Of a DNA stretch of 64,000 bases, positions 16,668 through 25,957 are shown in pieces. Position numbers and translations under genes: made by a program. How positions within the stretch are numbered: the stretch's first letter is position 1; every line of letters begins with the position of its first letter. The DNA is from Trichomonas vaginalis G3 (taxonomy: Eukaryota > Parabasalia > Trichomonadida > Trichomonadidae). The notes under the pieces are model-generated. The model saw only the letters and a list, made by a program, of their open reading frames with translations. It was not told the DNA's origin and ran no database searches. The stretch covers positions 33,929,896 to 33,993,895 of the forward strand of contig NC_067206.1 in the NCBI RefSeq assembly GCF_026262505.1, in the 5' to 3' direction.

Positions 16668-19600
16668 CGACAAACCAAAAGAAGGTGAGAGATGGTTAAA
16701 GAAAGATGAAGAGAATAGGAAGAGGAATGTTAAGACAGGCAATAGACTCATTGACTTTAACATCGAAGCTTTAGATGAACCAAACAGAGACTACTTACAC
16801 AAACATTTCGGTAAGGTTTTCATGAGACTCTTAAAAAGATTAAAATAAACTCCCAACAAGATGGATGGTATGTTATAAACTGGTGGAAGTATGAATGTTC
16901 TACGTTAAATCTCAATAATATTGGAACATTACTACATCAGCTCTTGAAGGAGAACTTTATATCAGAGATAGAAGCAAATGCGCAGGTATTGTTGAAATGC
17001 ACTATGACTTCTTCTTGACAAACATAAAGAATCTTACTGAAATAAAGATGTATGATTTAACAGAATATGAAGGCTTAACGATGTCAGATGTAAAGAAAGG
17101 CAAACCAAAAAGAGACCATATAGAGATGAAAGCACACTGACAAATGACCAGAAAGCCATTTTGGAAGCTCTTAAGCAAACAGGAAACCCAGCACTTATAG
17201 AAAGCTTTTGGAAAGATAATGGTGAAAAGAAGTTTTATAAGAAGAGAAGCGGTCAGTTCTGGAAGTATCTTTGCACATTACCTATAAATCTTGAACGCTA
17301 CCAAATCTTCAATGAACTGAACAAAAGAACTGCAACACTTATGACAGAAGACAATTGTTTCGTTTAGGCTTGCATTCAGGCTGGAGTAAATGAAGAAACT
17401 ATTGACCACATGAGAGAAGTCATTCGTGTTAGAGACTTTCCTCAAAGTAAAGTACAAGAAATTTCTGACGCAACAGGTATAGCATTTAATGTTACCATTG
17501 GTTACTTCAATGACTCAAGATATAATGAAATAAAGAGATACATACCAAAAGAATGTGAAACTGTTCGAACTATTGACCTACTTCTTGTTGAAGACCACTA
17601 CATGCTAAACGAAAGACTTCCAATGACAACATACTTCGTCAGAAATTACAAAGAAATCTTGAAGGAGTGTGGTGGAATGAACATTGAGAAACAGATGAAA
17701 ATATATACAAAGAGAGAGAACAAATATGTAGTTCGTTATGATAGAACAACACCGTTATGGGATGTTATGAAAACATTGTGGGAGTGCAAATATTTCGAAC
17801 CTATTTCTTATGGAGAACTTTTCACATATACGACTGACTTATATAAACAGAACCTTGCACCATTTAAAGATTTGACATATGCTCCAAAGTATTGTGTACA
17901 ACTGAAGAAGAAAGCAGAGTCAAAAGAAGTAAATAAAAATAAGTGCAAGTTCATTCCTGAGCACGTTTTCTTTGCTGACTTTGAGTGTAGCACAGACGGC
18001 TTTCATAAAGCTTTTAACATCTGTTATGACAGTGAAGATGGTTCAGTGAGTGAAAGCATTTGGGGTCAGAACTGTGCAACAGAATTTTTGGAACGACTTC
18101 CTGACAAGAGTTTAATATATTTCCATAACCTCAGCTATGACATAAACTTCATCTTAAGACACATGACAGAAGTGAAAGGAACTCCCATCATTAAAGGTTC
18201 ACGAACAATGCAAATAACTGGTTTATATAAAGGAAGGGCAATTATTATAAAAGACTCTTACAGTGTTATAAATAAGAAGCTTAAACTATTTCCTGCTATG
18301 TTTAACTTACAAACAGGACCGAAAGAAGTATTTCCATATAACTACTACAGCAGTGTTTTGTAGCAAATGACAACAGAACTGGTGTCATTTCTGAAGCATG
18401 TAAGTTTATCCGGGATGCAGATACATTCATGAAAACATAGATTCCATCAAAGGTTGCAGAATAGATGAGAACCACTTCGACTTAGAAAAATATAGCACGT
18501 TTTACTGCAAACAAGATGTAAGAATTTTAAGAGAAGGTTTTTGTAAAGTTCCGCAATGACTTATTGAAAGAGTTTGATTTAAACGTTTATGACTACGTTA
18601 GTATTTGTTCTATTGCTAACAAATTGTTTGAGAACAGAGTATACTTCCCGAATGGAAATCTTTATGACCTCTCAAATAAACCAAGAGAATTTATTTCGAG
18701 ATGCATTCAAGGTGGAAGATGTATGTTGTCAGATAACATTAAACAAAAGAGCAAAAAGAAACTCATTGCTGACTTCGACGCTGTTTCATTATATCCATCC
18801 GCTATAGCAAGACTTTATACTTTAGAAGGAATTCCAAAGGTTATGAAGGATGAGATGCTAAGCACAGAGTATCTCATGAGACATTTATTCAATGACGACC
18901 AAAAGGAACCCATTGGTGAAAAGTTTATGTCTGGCTTCTTTGTTCTCATTAAGATAACAGAGATTGGAATACATAGACACTTTCCTTTAATAGTTTGTGA
19001 CCCTGAACTAAATCCAGAACTTAACGTTCCCAGAAGTTCAAACACTTGCTGTCTCATGTATGTTGACCATATAACATTACAGGACCTTATAAAATATCAA
19101 GGTGTCAAATGTGAAGTGTTGCAAGGATACTATTACGATGGAAACAGAGATATTAGAATAAGAGATGAAGTAAAGAAGTTGTTTGAGTTAAGGTTAAAGT
19201 ATAAGAAAGAAGAAAACCCATTACAAGAAATTATAAAACTCATTCTGAACAGTATCTATGGCAAAACCATTCTATCTCCTATTGAGTCAAAAATAACCAT
19301 AGTAGATGACAAAGATGCTATAAGATATGCCATCAGAAACTACAACCATATAGTTAAGTTCGAAGGTTTGGATGGTTCGGATAAAACTATTTTCAAGCTA
19401 ACGAAAAGCATTTGCAGACACTTTAACTTCTGTCCACTTGGTGTAAATATTCTATCAATGTCGAAGAGAATAATGTGTGAAGTATTCTGTACTGCTGAAG
19501 ACTTAGGAATGGACATCTTTTATAGCGATACGGACAGTATGCATCTCTACAATGAAGATATCCCTCGTTTAGCTGAAGAGTTTGAGAAACGTTATGGAAG

Positions 19601-20033
19601 AGTTCTCATTGGTAAAAACCTTGGTCAGTTTCATAGTGACTTCGCAGAAATAACACCTGGAAAACAAAGTTTAGCATACAAGTCAATATTTTGTGGAAAG
19701 AAGACCTACATAGACTTACTCACTAACGATTTAAATGAAGTTGCATTTCACTGCAGAATGAAAGGCGTGAAGCAAGATGTTATTGCTTTAACCGCTAATG
19801 AAATGTTTTCTGACTCTGTTCAGTGTTTCTATGATGAAGATAAAGGTTTAATGGTTCCGCAAGGAAAATTTGACAAAGACTCTGAGTTCAGTGTCATGAA
19901 GTTATATAAAGCACTTTATGACGGTCAAGAGATTGGATTTGACTTATGTAAGTCATGTCAACCTTGCTTTGCTGAAAAGTTTAACTTCTCAATAACGACT
20001 AAAACAAGCTTTATTCGTAAGTTGAAGTTCTGA
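16648..20033 (+). pseudogene. Protein-primed family B DNA polymerase of Polinton A, broken
   Basis: The polymerase region shows the exonuclease motifs FADFECSTDG and FHNLSYDINFI, then polymerase motif A (DFDAVSLYPSAI), motif B (ILNSIYGK) and motif C (YSDTDSM). This is the pPolB type found in Polintons. The upstream part, including a DNCFV-type segment, resembles the N-terminal extension of these enzymes. It is the replicative enzyme of the element. The locus looks broken, with several breaks, whereas the B copy at 31937-35383 is whole. Confidence 0.82.
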
Positions 20034-20108
20034 GGTCATTTATTTTTGTCAGCAATGAGGTCATGAATGAGGTCATTTATTTTTGTCAGAAATGAGGTCA
20101 TTCGTGAT
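20031..20108 (+). repeat. Direct repeat after polB
   Basis: GAGGTCATTTATTTTTGTCAG occurs twice, with further GAGGTCAT words between and after. It lies between the convergent polymerase and structural genes. Confidence 0.6.
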
Positions 20109-20141
20109 AAAAATAAAGCTAGCGTAGATTTTACAATACTG

Positions 20142-20989
20142 CGATGGTAGAGTTTAAGAGTTGTGCTTCAATGTAGAGACAGTCCTTATGGTCTGGAGGT
20201 AAGAACACTGGGCAGTTATGGTCATGAGTGGAGAACATGTCTATCCAAAACTCACGATTGAAGCCAGTTAATTTATAGTATATTTAGGGTTAGGAAGTGG
20301 TGAAGTTCTTGTATGACCAATGAACTCATTTTCAACTCCCTTACTTAAGTTTGAATATAATATAGCTTGCTTTCTATCCCAAATGCCAGGTGTTACAATC
20401 TTTGAAAATTCATTTTTCCTCGGAAGCATTGCATCATAATTGAAAACATTCTTGAAATCATCACTTGGTTCAGAGATTTGAAATCTTATACGTAATGGAT
20501 TTTCTTTCTCTTTAGCTACTTCATTGAATGGTGAATATTAACAAACTGACAGTCATGTGTTCCATCTTCATTTTCATTAAATTCATAATGAAAGTCTATA
20601 AGTTGTGGCTGACTACCTTCTTCTTTCAGTTGTGCAAAAAACTCACGTAAAGGCTGTAAAGTTTGTACTTCAATGTTGAACTTTTTCTCGAACATTTCAT
20701 TGAAGGAAATCATACATTCTTGTAAAGTTGTATCATCTTTAAAGTATTTGTATATGTGAATGTTTTGGGCGCTTAAAGACTGTTCGTCATTTTCTATCTC
20801 GACTTGAAGTATAAAGTCAACTTTCCTAAATGCACGTGTTATATACATAGATGTTATGCCAATGTACTTCTCTTCATTTATGTTCACAATCCAGTCTGTT
20901 GGAAACTTAAACGTTACTCTGTTCCCCTTTATTTTGACGTCAGGGTTTTCACTACTGAACGCAACAGATAAAGGTATTTGTCTATACAT
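20142..20989 (-). pseudogene. Minor structural protein of Polinton A, broken
   Basis: Starts MYRQIPLSVAFSSENPDVKI at 20989. The N-terminal KFPTDWIVNINEEKYIGI segment is shared with the structural genes at 4504-5488 (A) and 43754-44233 (B). Coding character (EPSDDFKNVFNYDAMLPRK) continues to about 20142. Minor capsid or penton-like function is inferred from family behaviour and the position next to the capsid gene. Looks broken. Confidence 0.5.
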
Positions 20990-21013
20990 TTAATTCGGAT
21001 AAAAATAAACCAT

Positions 21014-21274
21014 TTACTCTTTCTTTGCTTCAGCTTCTTTAGCTTTTGCTTCAGCTTCTTCTCTAGCTTTCTTCGCCAGCAAACGTGGGTTCTTTTGTCT
21101 TCCAGCAGCTAATGCAGCAAGTTGTTTTTCACTAAGTTTTCTCTTTGGTCTCTCTGGCTTTTGTTCTTGTTTTTGTTCCTTCAGTTCGGATAAAATTTGC
21201 TCGCGAATTTCTTTCTTCAATGCTTCAAAATCTATGACCCCTTGGGTCTTGTCCGTAGGGCTTGTCTGAGTCAT
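21014..21274 (-). CDS. Small charged helical protein
   Basis: About 86 residues from MTQTSPTDKTQGVIDFEALK. The protein is Lys/Glu/Ala-rich, with LSEKQLAALAAGRQKNPRLLAKK followed by an EAEAKAKEAEA tail. The AALAAGR-x-NPR type motif recalls basic nucleic-acid-binding proteins of viruses, but no family is assigned. ATG 21274 is chosen because upstream sequence becomes low complexity. Divergent from 21320-21703. Confidence 0.5.
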   Translation of the reverse strand: MTQTSPTDKTQGVIDFEALKKEIREQILSELKEQKQEQKPERPKRKLSEKQLAALAAGRQKNPRLLAKKAREEAEAKAKEAEAKKE

Positions 21275-21319
21275 TTGACTGCAGATAAAAAACAAAATTA
21301 AAACTTTAACCGATGTAAA

Positions 21320-21703
21320 ATGAGCTTGTCAAAATCAGAACGAGAGTCTATTATATTAAATGACGCCAGAGGAATACAACATCCTTTCTATTACGTAAGT
21401 CAGAGTAAAGATGGTAAAATATATGTAAGAAAAAGAAAGGTTCCATTAGCGAATGCAGAAAGCGACAACATTAAGGTGCATGGCAAGGGTGAAGTCCACG
21501 AAGCCCATATAAAACCTTCTGTTCAAACTGAGCCACCAAAAGAACCAGAAGAAAAGAAGCCAGATGTACTTTCAATAACGAACCAAGAGCTTATTGCAAA
21601 GTTCGTGAATTTCATTGAAAAACAAACCGAGTCAAAGAACCCTGACCCACCAGTGAAAGAAGTTGAGACAAAAGAGAATGTACAGTTCATTGAAAATGTC
21701 TAG
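21320..21703 (+). CDS. Small Polinton protein with KDGKIYVRKRKVPL motif
   Basis: A 127-residue protein. Its YYVSQSKDGKIYVRKRKVPL segment resembles YIHTMKDGRVQFRKIKQPL in 23880-24122, so the two are probable paralogues. The middle is Pro/Lys/Glu-rich and the C-terminus is helical (ITNQELIAKFVNFIEKQ). It lies between two structural genes, suggesting a small virion component (inference). Confidence 0.5.
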   Translation: MSLSKSERESIILNDARGIQHPFYYVSQSKDGKIYVRKRKVPLANAESDNIKVHGKGEVHEAHIKPSVQTEPPKEPEEKKPDVLSITNQELIAKFVNFIEKQTESKNPDPPVKEVETKENVQFIENV

Positions 21704-21781
21704 AAACAACTTCCACCACGAATGCCAAGAAGAAGAGTGAGAATAATGAAGTAAATAGATATTTTTATCCGAAGTAAATAC

Positions 21782-23348
21782 ATGCAGAACGAACAGTTAA
21801 ACGAATTTACTCCAGCAGAGCATATTCATCAGATTCGCTCATATTTCGATATCATAGACAATGCAGTTCAAATTGGTGACACTAATAGAAAATATTCTGA
21901 CGCAAAGATTCCATCACAACCTGGAACTGCTAAAGATAACACATGGGTAACATTCAATCTCTCACCTCCTGGTGAAAATATGTTGGACCTTTACAATACA
22001 TTCATTACGTATAAAATGGAAGGTCAATTTATTGCAGATAAAGAAATTGGTTCAGGTTCCAATAAAACAAACCCACCAGGATTTTGGATTGGTTTCGATG
22101 ACGCTTTCTATGCAGTTGCTGGATATCAAATCCTTGCAAATGGTCGTATCGTATATTCTCAAGACAACGCAAGAGAAGAAGCATATATAACTTCAAACTC
22201 ACAAACTACCGAACAAATAAAGAAAGTAGATGTTTTCTCAAAGACTCGACATGAAGATGTATGGAGTCATTCGGGAACATGCAGAACAGGACAAATTGTT
22301 AGTGGTCCAATTACAGCAGGAAAATCATTTGATTTTAAGCTTCGTTTAAGAATTCCTGTTAGAAAGTTTTTACCATTAGAAGCTATAAGATTTATTCCTG
22401 CATTTGCTGGTAACATTCAGCTTAAAGTAAAGTTCAGTAGCGACGCATTACAATGCACATCTATATCTGTAAATGATATCATTGCTTTCAATCCAACTCT
22501 TAAAGTTGCATTTGCTTCAGATTCAAATCCACCGACAAATAAATTTGTTCCATGGAATGAACCATTCACTATGATAACGAAGGCAATAGAAGCTAGTGGA
22601 ACAGTTACTATTACAACTGTAACCCAGCAACTATTTCGAACAAAGATGGATTTTAATGAATGTTTCATTCATCCAAAGTCATTCTCTTTAGACCCTAACA
22701 TTTATACAGAACTTGTAGAACATTATACAAACGAGGCTTTATGTTTTCCTGTTAAAGTTATGGATTGGATTCCTATGGACGGTTCATTCTCAAAGAATAC
22801 AGATAGTTCAAGTGCAACATTTACAGCAGCTTATACGCCTATTAATGTTAAAAGTATTTGGGCACTATTTAGAAAGAAAGACAACTATTATGTTAATTTG
22901 AAACCCTAAGTTTAAATATCTTCAGCTTTCCATGGGAGCTTATGGAAAATATGCCTGCAGAACCTGAAAAATCATATGGACCTGTATTTATGAAATGGTT
23001 GCGAACGCTTGCAATACAAACAATGATATGATTGGATTTAATGAAGATGTTATGGTCATTGGTGGATGATGTAGTGTGGAACATAAATGGATAGCTATGA
23101 CAACACACATTCTTATGTGGTTTTCCAACAGAAGTGGACTTTTGCTTCCAGCAAGGTCAAACATCTACTGCTCCAATAACATACAAATTGTCTGTTAAAG
23201 GACCTATTGAACTAGCAACTGAAAACGTACCAAAGCCACTTATTGGATTTATGAGGGATTGTTGCTTTGCAATACAAGTAAGACATCAGGCATACCAATA
23301 ATAAGACTTGACGACTATAACTTAGCAACTGACGACAGTGAGGAATAA
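21782..23348 (+). pseudogene. Candidate major capsid protein (double jelly-roll) of Polinton A, broken
   Basis: The N-terminal 375 residues are open and read as a beta-rich capsid-like protein (FNLSPPGENMLDLYNTFITYKM, FDDAFYAVAGYQILANGRI, PVRKFLPLEAIRFIPAFAGNIQL). This layout fits a Polinton major capsid protein, which builds the pseudo-hexagonal shell. The counterpart in B is at 46721-48361 but is very diverged. Coding character continues to about 23348. Looks broken. Confidence 0.65.
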
Positions 23349-23380
23349 AGGATGAACGTTTATTTTAAAGCTTATAAATG

Positions 23381-23832
23381 AGTTCTTCATCAAGCTCTCG
23401 TGAACCTTCACCATCTATGAAACAACTTTACCAAACGATTATGGAGCACCTATTGAATATTTCTTACGAGCTGCACAATGGCAAAGAGCAGTCTCACCAA
23501 GGTTAGGTGTTCCACCAGCTCCTGTCAAAATAGCATTTGGTCAAGTCCTTATATAAAATATGGTCTCCCACAAGGTTGCTAGCTACAGCAGGAGCAGTAA
23601 TGATGTTGAAAGAAATAAAGCAAATGTTGTAAATAATACTGAAGTAGCTGAAGTTAAACAAACTCCGACACCATCGCCAAAACCAACGCCTTCACAAACA
23701 ACACCTTCAATGACTCCTGAACCTATGGAATTACAAACTCCTGTTCAAAAGTCAACTCCAAAACCGACTCCAACATTTAAACCAGAACCTACACCACAAA
23801 TAAATCGTAAAACTCCTGCGTTTCCTTACTGA
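23381..23832 (+). pseudogene. P/T-rich small structural-type protein, broken
   Basis: Starts MSSSSSSREPSPSMKQ. Its C-terminal ~60 residues are PTPSPKPTPSQTTPS-like repeats ending KTPAFPY. Low-complexity proline/threonine tails are common in accessory virion proteins, but no function can be assigned. Lies directly after the capsid gene. Looks broken. Confidence 0.4.
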
Positions 23833-23879
23833 AAAAATAACGTTATTTTTATTTAATTTAAAATTTTTATTTGATTGAA

Positions 23880-24122
23880 ATGACGACTAAAGTCACTGAA
23901 GCAATGAAACAAAAGTTTTTGGTAGAATACATTAAATCAGGAACTATTCCAGAAGGTTTTTACATTCATACTATGAAGGATGGTAGAGTTCAGTTTAGAA
24001 AGATAAAGCAACCATTAGATAAAGAAGGAATTTTGAGAAAGATTAAACTTCATGAGGACAACATTGCTGAACTTAAGAAGAAGTTAGAAGAGTTGGAGAA
24101 AGCAATGAATTCAACAGGGTAG
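23880..24122 (+). CDS. Small Polinton protein, KDG-RVQFRKIK type
   Basis: About 80 residues from MTTKVTEAMKQKFLVEYIKSG. A YIHTMKDGRVQFRKIKQPL beta-hairpin-like segment is followed by a C-terminal coiled coil (EDNIAELKKKLEELEKAM). Related to 21320-21703, and with a similar coiled-coil ending to B 48970-49338, which also lies next to the TIR. ATG 23880 follows AAAATTTTTATTTGATTGAA, the start motif. Confidence 0.55.
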   Translation: MTTKVTEAMKQKFLVEYIKSGTIPEGFYIHTMKDGRVQFRKIKQPLDKEGILRKIKLHEDNIAELKKKLEELEKAMNSTG

Positions 24123-24178
24123 AAATGAGGTTAGAAATCGGGTTAGAAATCGGGTTAGATCTCACCACTTCACCTAAA
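24116..24178. promoter_or_regulatory. Hybrid AGATCT iteron unit at the inner edge of the right TIR
   Basis: GGTTAGAAATC iterons lead into GGTTAGATCTCACC (24153-24166), then ACTTCACCTAAA. The left half matches the GTTAG-type unit at 12653-12703 and the right half the GGTGA-type unit, so it is a hybrid of the two families. Confidence 0.65.
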
Positions 24179-24753
24179 TTTATTTTTGTGCTATGTTTTC
24201 ATACGTGTGAGGGTGGTGATATCATTTATTTTTTATTTTATTTTTTTAAAATTATTTTTATTTTATTTGGATGTAATGACAGAACAAAAGCAACTCATAC
24301 AAATCAAAACATATAACAAACATACATTTAAACATTTATTCTTCCTTCCTGAGCATAACATGTTCTTTCAAATACATCCGAGACCAGTTGACTTTTCATT
24401 GACTGTTTATAAAGATAGAAATAGTTATATCATTAAACCATACGATGACGAAGGTAAGTTATGTAAATTGTACGTTAAGAAGTTAGAGAAAGTTTATGGC
24501 TTCAAGTATGACTACAATAGGGTTAACACTGATGATGAAGATATTGAGGAAAATTTATGAGAACATTAGTGAAGTTGTTAGTGAGAACGATAGTGAGGTG
24601 AAATTGTTGGCGGCTTTGTAAATATTTAAGGTTAAGTTAGTTTTTGCGTTCATGTTGTAAAATATACGTTAATGGTTTTGTAAAGTGTCAAATTCACAAG
24701 TATTGGGTAAGGTGGAACGCAGTGCCACCATACCCAAGACTTGTATACTAACT
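24170..24753 (-). repeat. Right terminal inverted repeat of Polinton A
   Basis: Inverted partner of 3232-3814. It ends GTATACTAACT. The flanking six bases (TCTCTT) do not match those on the left (ACTGAT), so no target duplication is visible. This could mean recombination between copies or flank rearrangement. Confidence 0.92.
24276..24560 (+). CDS. TIR-encoded small protein (right copy)
   Basis: The second copy of the 94-residue TIR protein (see 3425-3709), with one residue difference. ATG 24276 follows TTTTATTTTATTTGGATGTA, matching the element's start motif. Function unknown. Confidence 0.6.
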   Translation: MTEQKQLIQIKTYNKHTFKHLFFLPEHNMFFQIHPRPVDFSLTVYKDRNSYIIKPYDDEGKLCKLYVKKLEKVYGFKYDYNRVNTDDEDIEENL

Positions 24754-25648
24754 TCTCTTGTCATTCCTTCAAAAACTCTAATCTCATCGCACTTACAAAC
24801 ATCATGATTTGATGTATTGTCGAGAAATCTTAGACTTGTTTGTCATTTGATTATAGCATTTGAAAGTCATCTCGAAAATCGATTAACAAGACAATTTCCC
24901 AAACATCTACATACAAGTAGATGATGGTAAACCCATTAGAGTTGTTTTTCTATGATTCCTCCAATCTTATGATGAGAAAAATCATATCAAAACAGCTCTA
25001 ATCGAACATTCTACACAGCTTAGCATCCAGCTAGTTCCAAGTAATGCGATTACAACATCAACGGCCAAAGCCTTTCAGAGTCCTTTAATCATTTCTTCTC
25101 ATCTCAATGTGAATTGGCCCCAAACGAACTACAAGCTGACGTTACAACGCATTACAACCCGGTTAATACGAGCATATACATTAGAGCTGCTTTGTTATGA
25201 TCTCCCTCATCAATTGATGAGAGATCTCATTATGAAGCAGCTCCAATCGAACTAAAAACCTACATACAAATGAGTGAAAACAAACTCATTAGAGTTGTGT
25301 TGCTTTGATTTCTCTCATCAGAAGATGAGAGATACCAGAACAAAACAACTCTAATCAAACTTTCTACACAACTCAGCACAGTATCAATGCAAAGTAATGC
25401 GTCTGTATCGTTAACAAGCAAAGTTGTTTCAGGTCCTTCCATTTTGGAAGAATTCGGAACAACTTTGCAAATTGATAGTGTAAACCCATATACATGAAAG
25501 CGTGCATGCATAAAGACAGGTATTGTCAGCAATGACTACCTGCCCAGCTATGAGTGATCAGAGAATTACCATCTCAGGCTTTTTGAGAACGTTTCAGCCA
25601 GGACCCTCGTATGTTGACTGTGAGAAAGGCATCCTTTATCTGAAATAG
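24754..25648. repeat. Cluster of diverged long-hairpin repeats
   Basis: At least three related units each form a long hairpin of about 75 nt: roughly 24936-25011, 25171-25250 and 25287-25362. Each begins CATTAGAG(T/C)TG(T/C) and ends (A/C)A(A/G)CTC(T/C)AATC(G/A)AAC. Arms are conserved by compensating changes, for example GTTGT with ACAAC, and GCTGC with GCAGC. Shared tails (TCTACACA..., AAGTAATGCG) show that the repeat unit is longer than the hairpin. No gene is supported here. Confidence 0.65.
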
Positions 25649-25695
25649 ATGCTTTTCCAACAATCAAATTCGAAGATCTTCGACGTTGTTGTAAA

Positions 25696-25782
25696 AAAAG
25701 AAGGAGAAGGAAAGAAGAGGAAGGAGAGAAAGAAGGAAAGGAAAAGAAGAAGAAGAAAAAAGAAAAAAAAAGAAGGACATAT
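25696..25782 (+). repeat. Homopurine (GA/AAG) tract
   Basis: About 85 nt consisting almost only of A and G, ending in A-runs. It lies upstream of the coiled-coil gene. A lysine/arginine-rich reading frame across it (25649-25915) is a by-product of this composition, so I do not call it a gene. Confidence 0.8.
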
Positions 25783-25799
25783 TAAATATAATGCGCACT

Positions 25800-25838
25800 T
25801 AATAGTGCCGAGGCGGCGGAGCCCCCGAGGCGCGATTT
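25800..25838. other. GC-rich patch upstream of the coiled-coil gene
   Basis: GAGGCGGCGGAGCCCCCGAGG is an island of very high GC in DNA that is otherwise strongly AT-rich, with the word CGAGGCG repeated. It lies about 120-160 bp before the next start codon. Could be a regulatory or structured leader; unknown. Confidence 0.4.
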
Positions 25839-25957
25839 TTTTGACCCTATATTACCGCACGGCAATGTTTTTCTCGATTTTGTACAGCCCTAGTTTAAGT
25901 ATTTATTTTCGATAAATATTCTTTAATTTTATTTGGAAATTATATAAAAAGTGACAA

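Larger units (their letters stand above)
3232..24753. mobile_element. Polinton/Maverick element A
   Basis: A 21.5-kb element bounded by inverted repeats of about 583 bp beginning AGTTAGTATACAAG. It holds the Polinton set: packaging ATPase, retroviral-type integrase, protein-primed DNA polymerase B, capsid-like protein, minor structural proteins, fibre and KilA-N cargo genes. The two TIRs differ at only a few positions, so the copy is young by that measure. It is nonetheless broken, with roughly a dozen breaks across the polymerase and structural genes. No matching 6-bp duplication is seen at the two flanks. Confidence 0.92.

Noticed and set aside
25649-25915. Lys/Arg-rich frame upstream of the coiled-coil gene
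   Set aside because: It is produced by a homopurine tract and a GC-rich patch; no gene-like composition.
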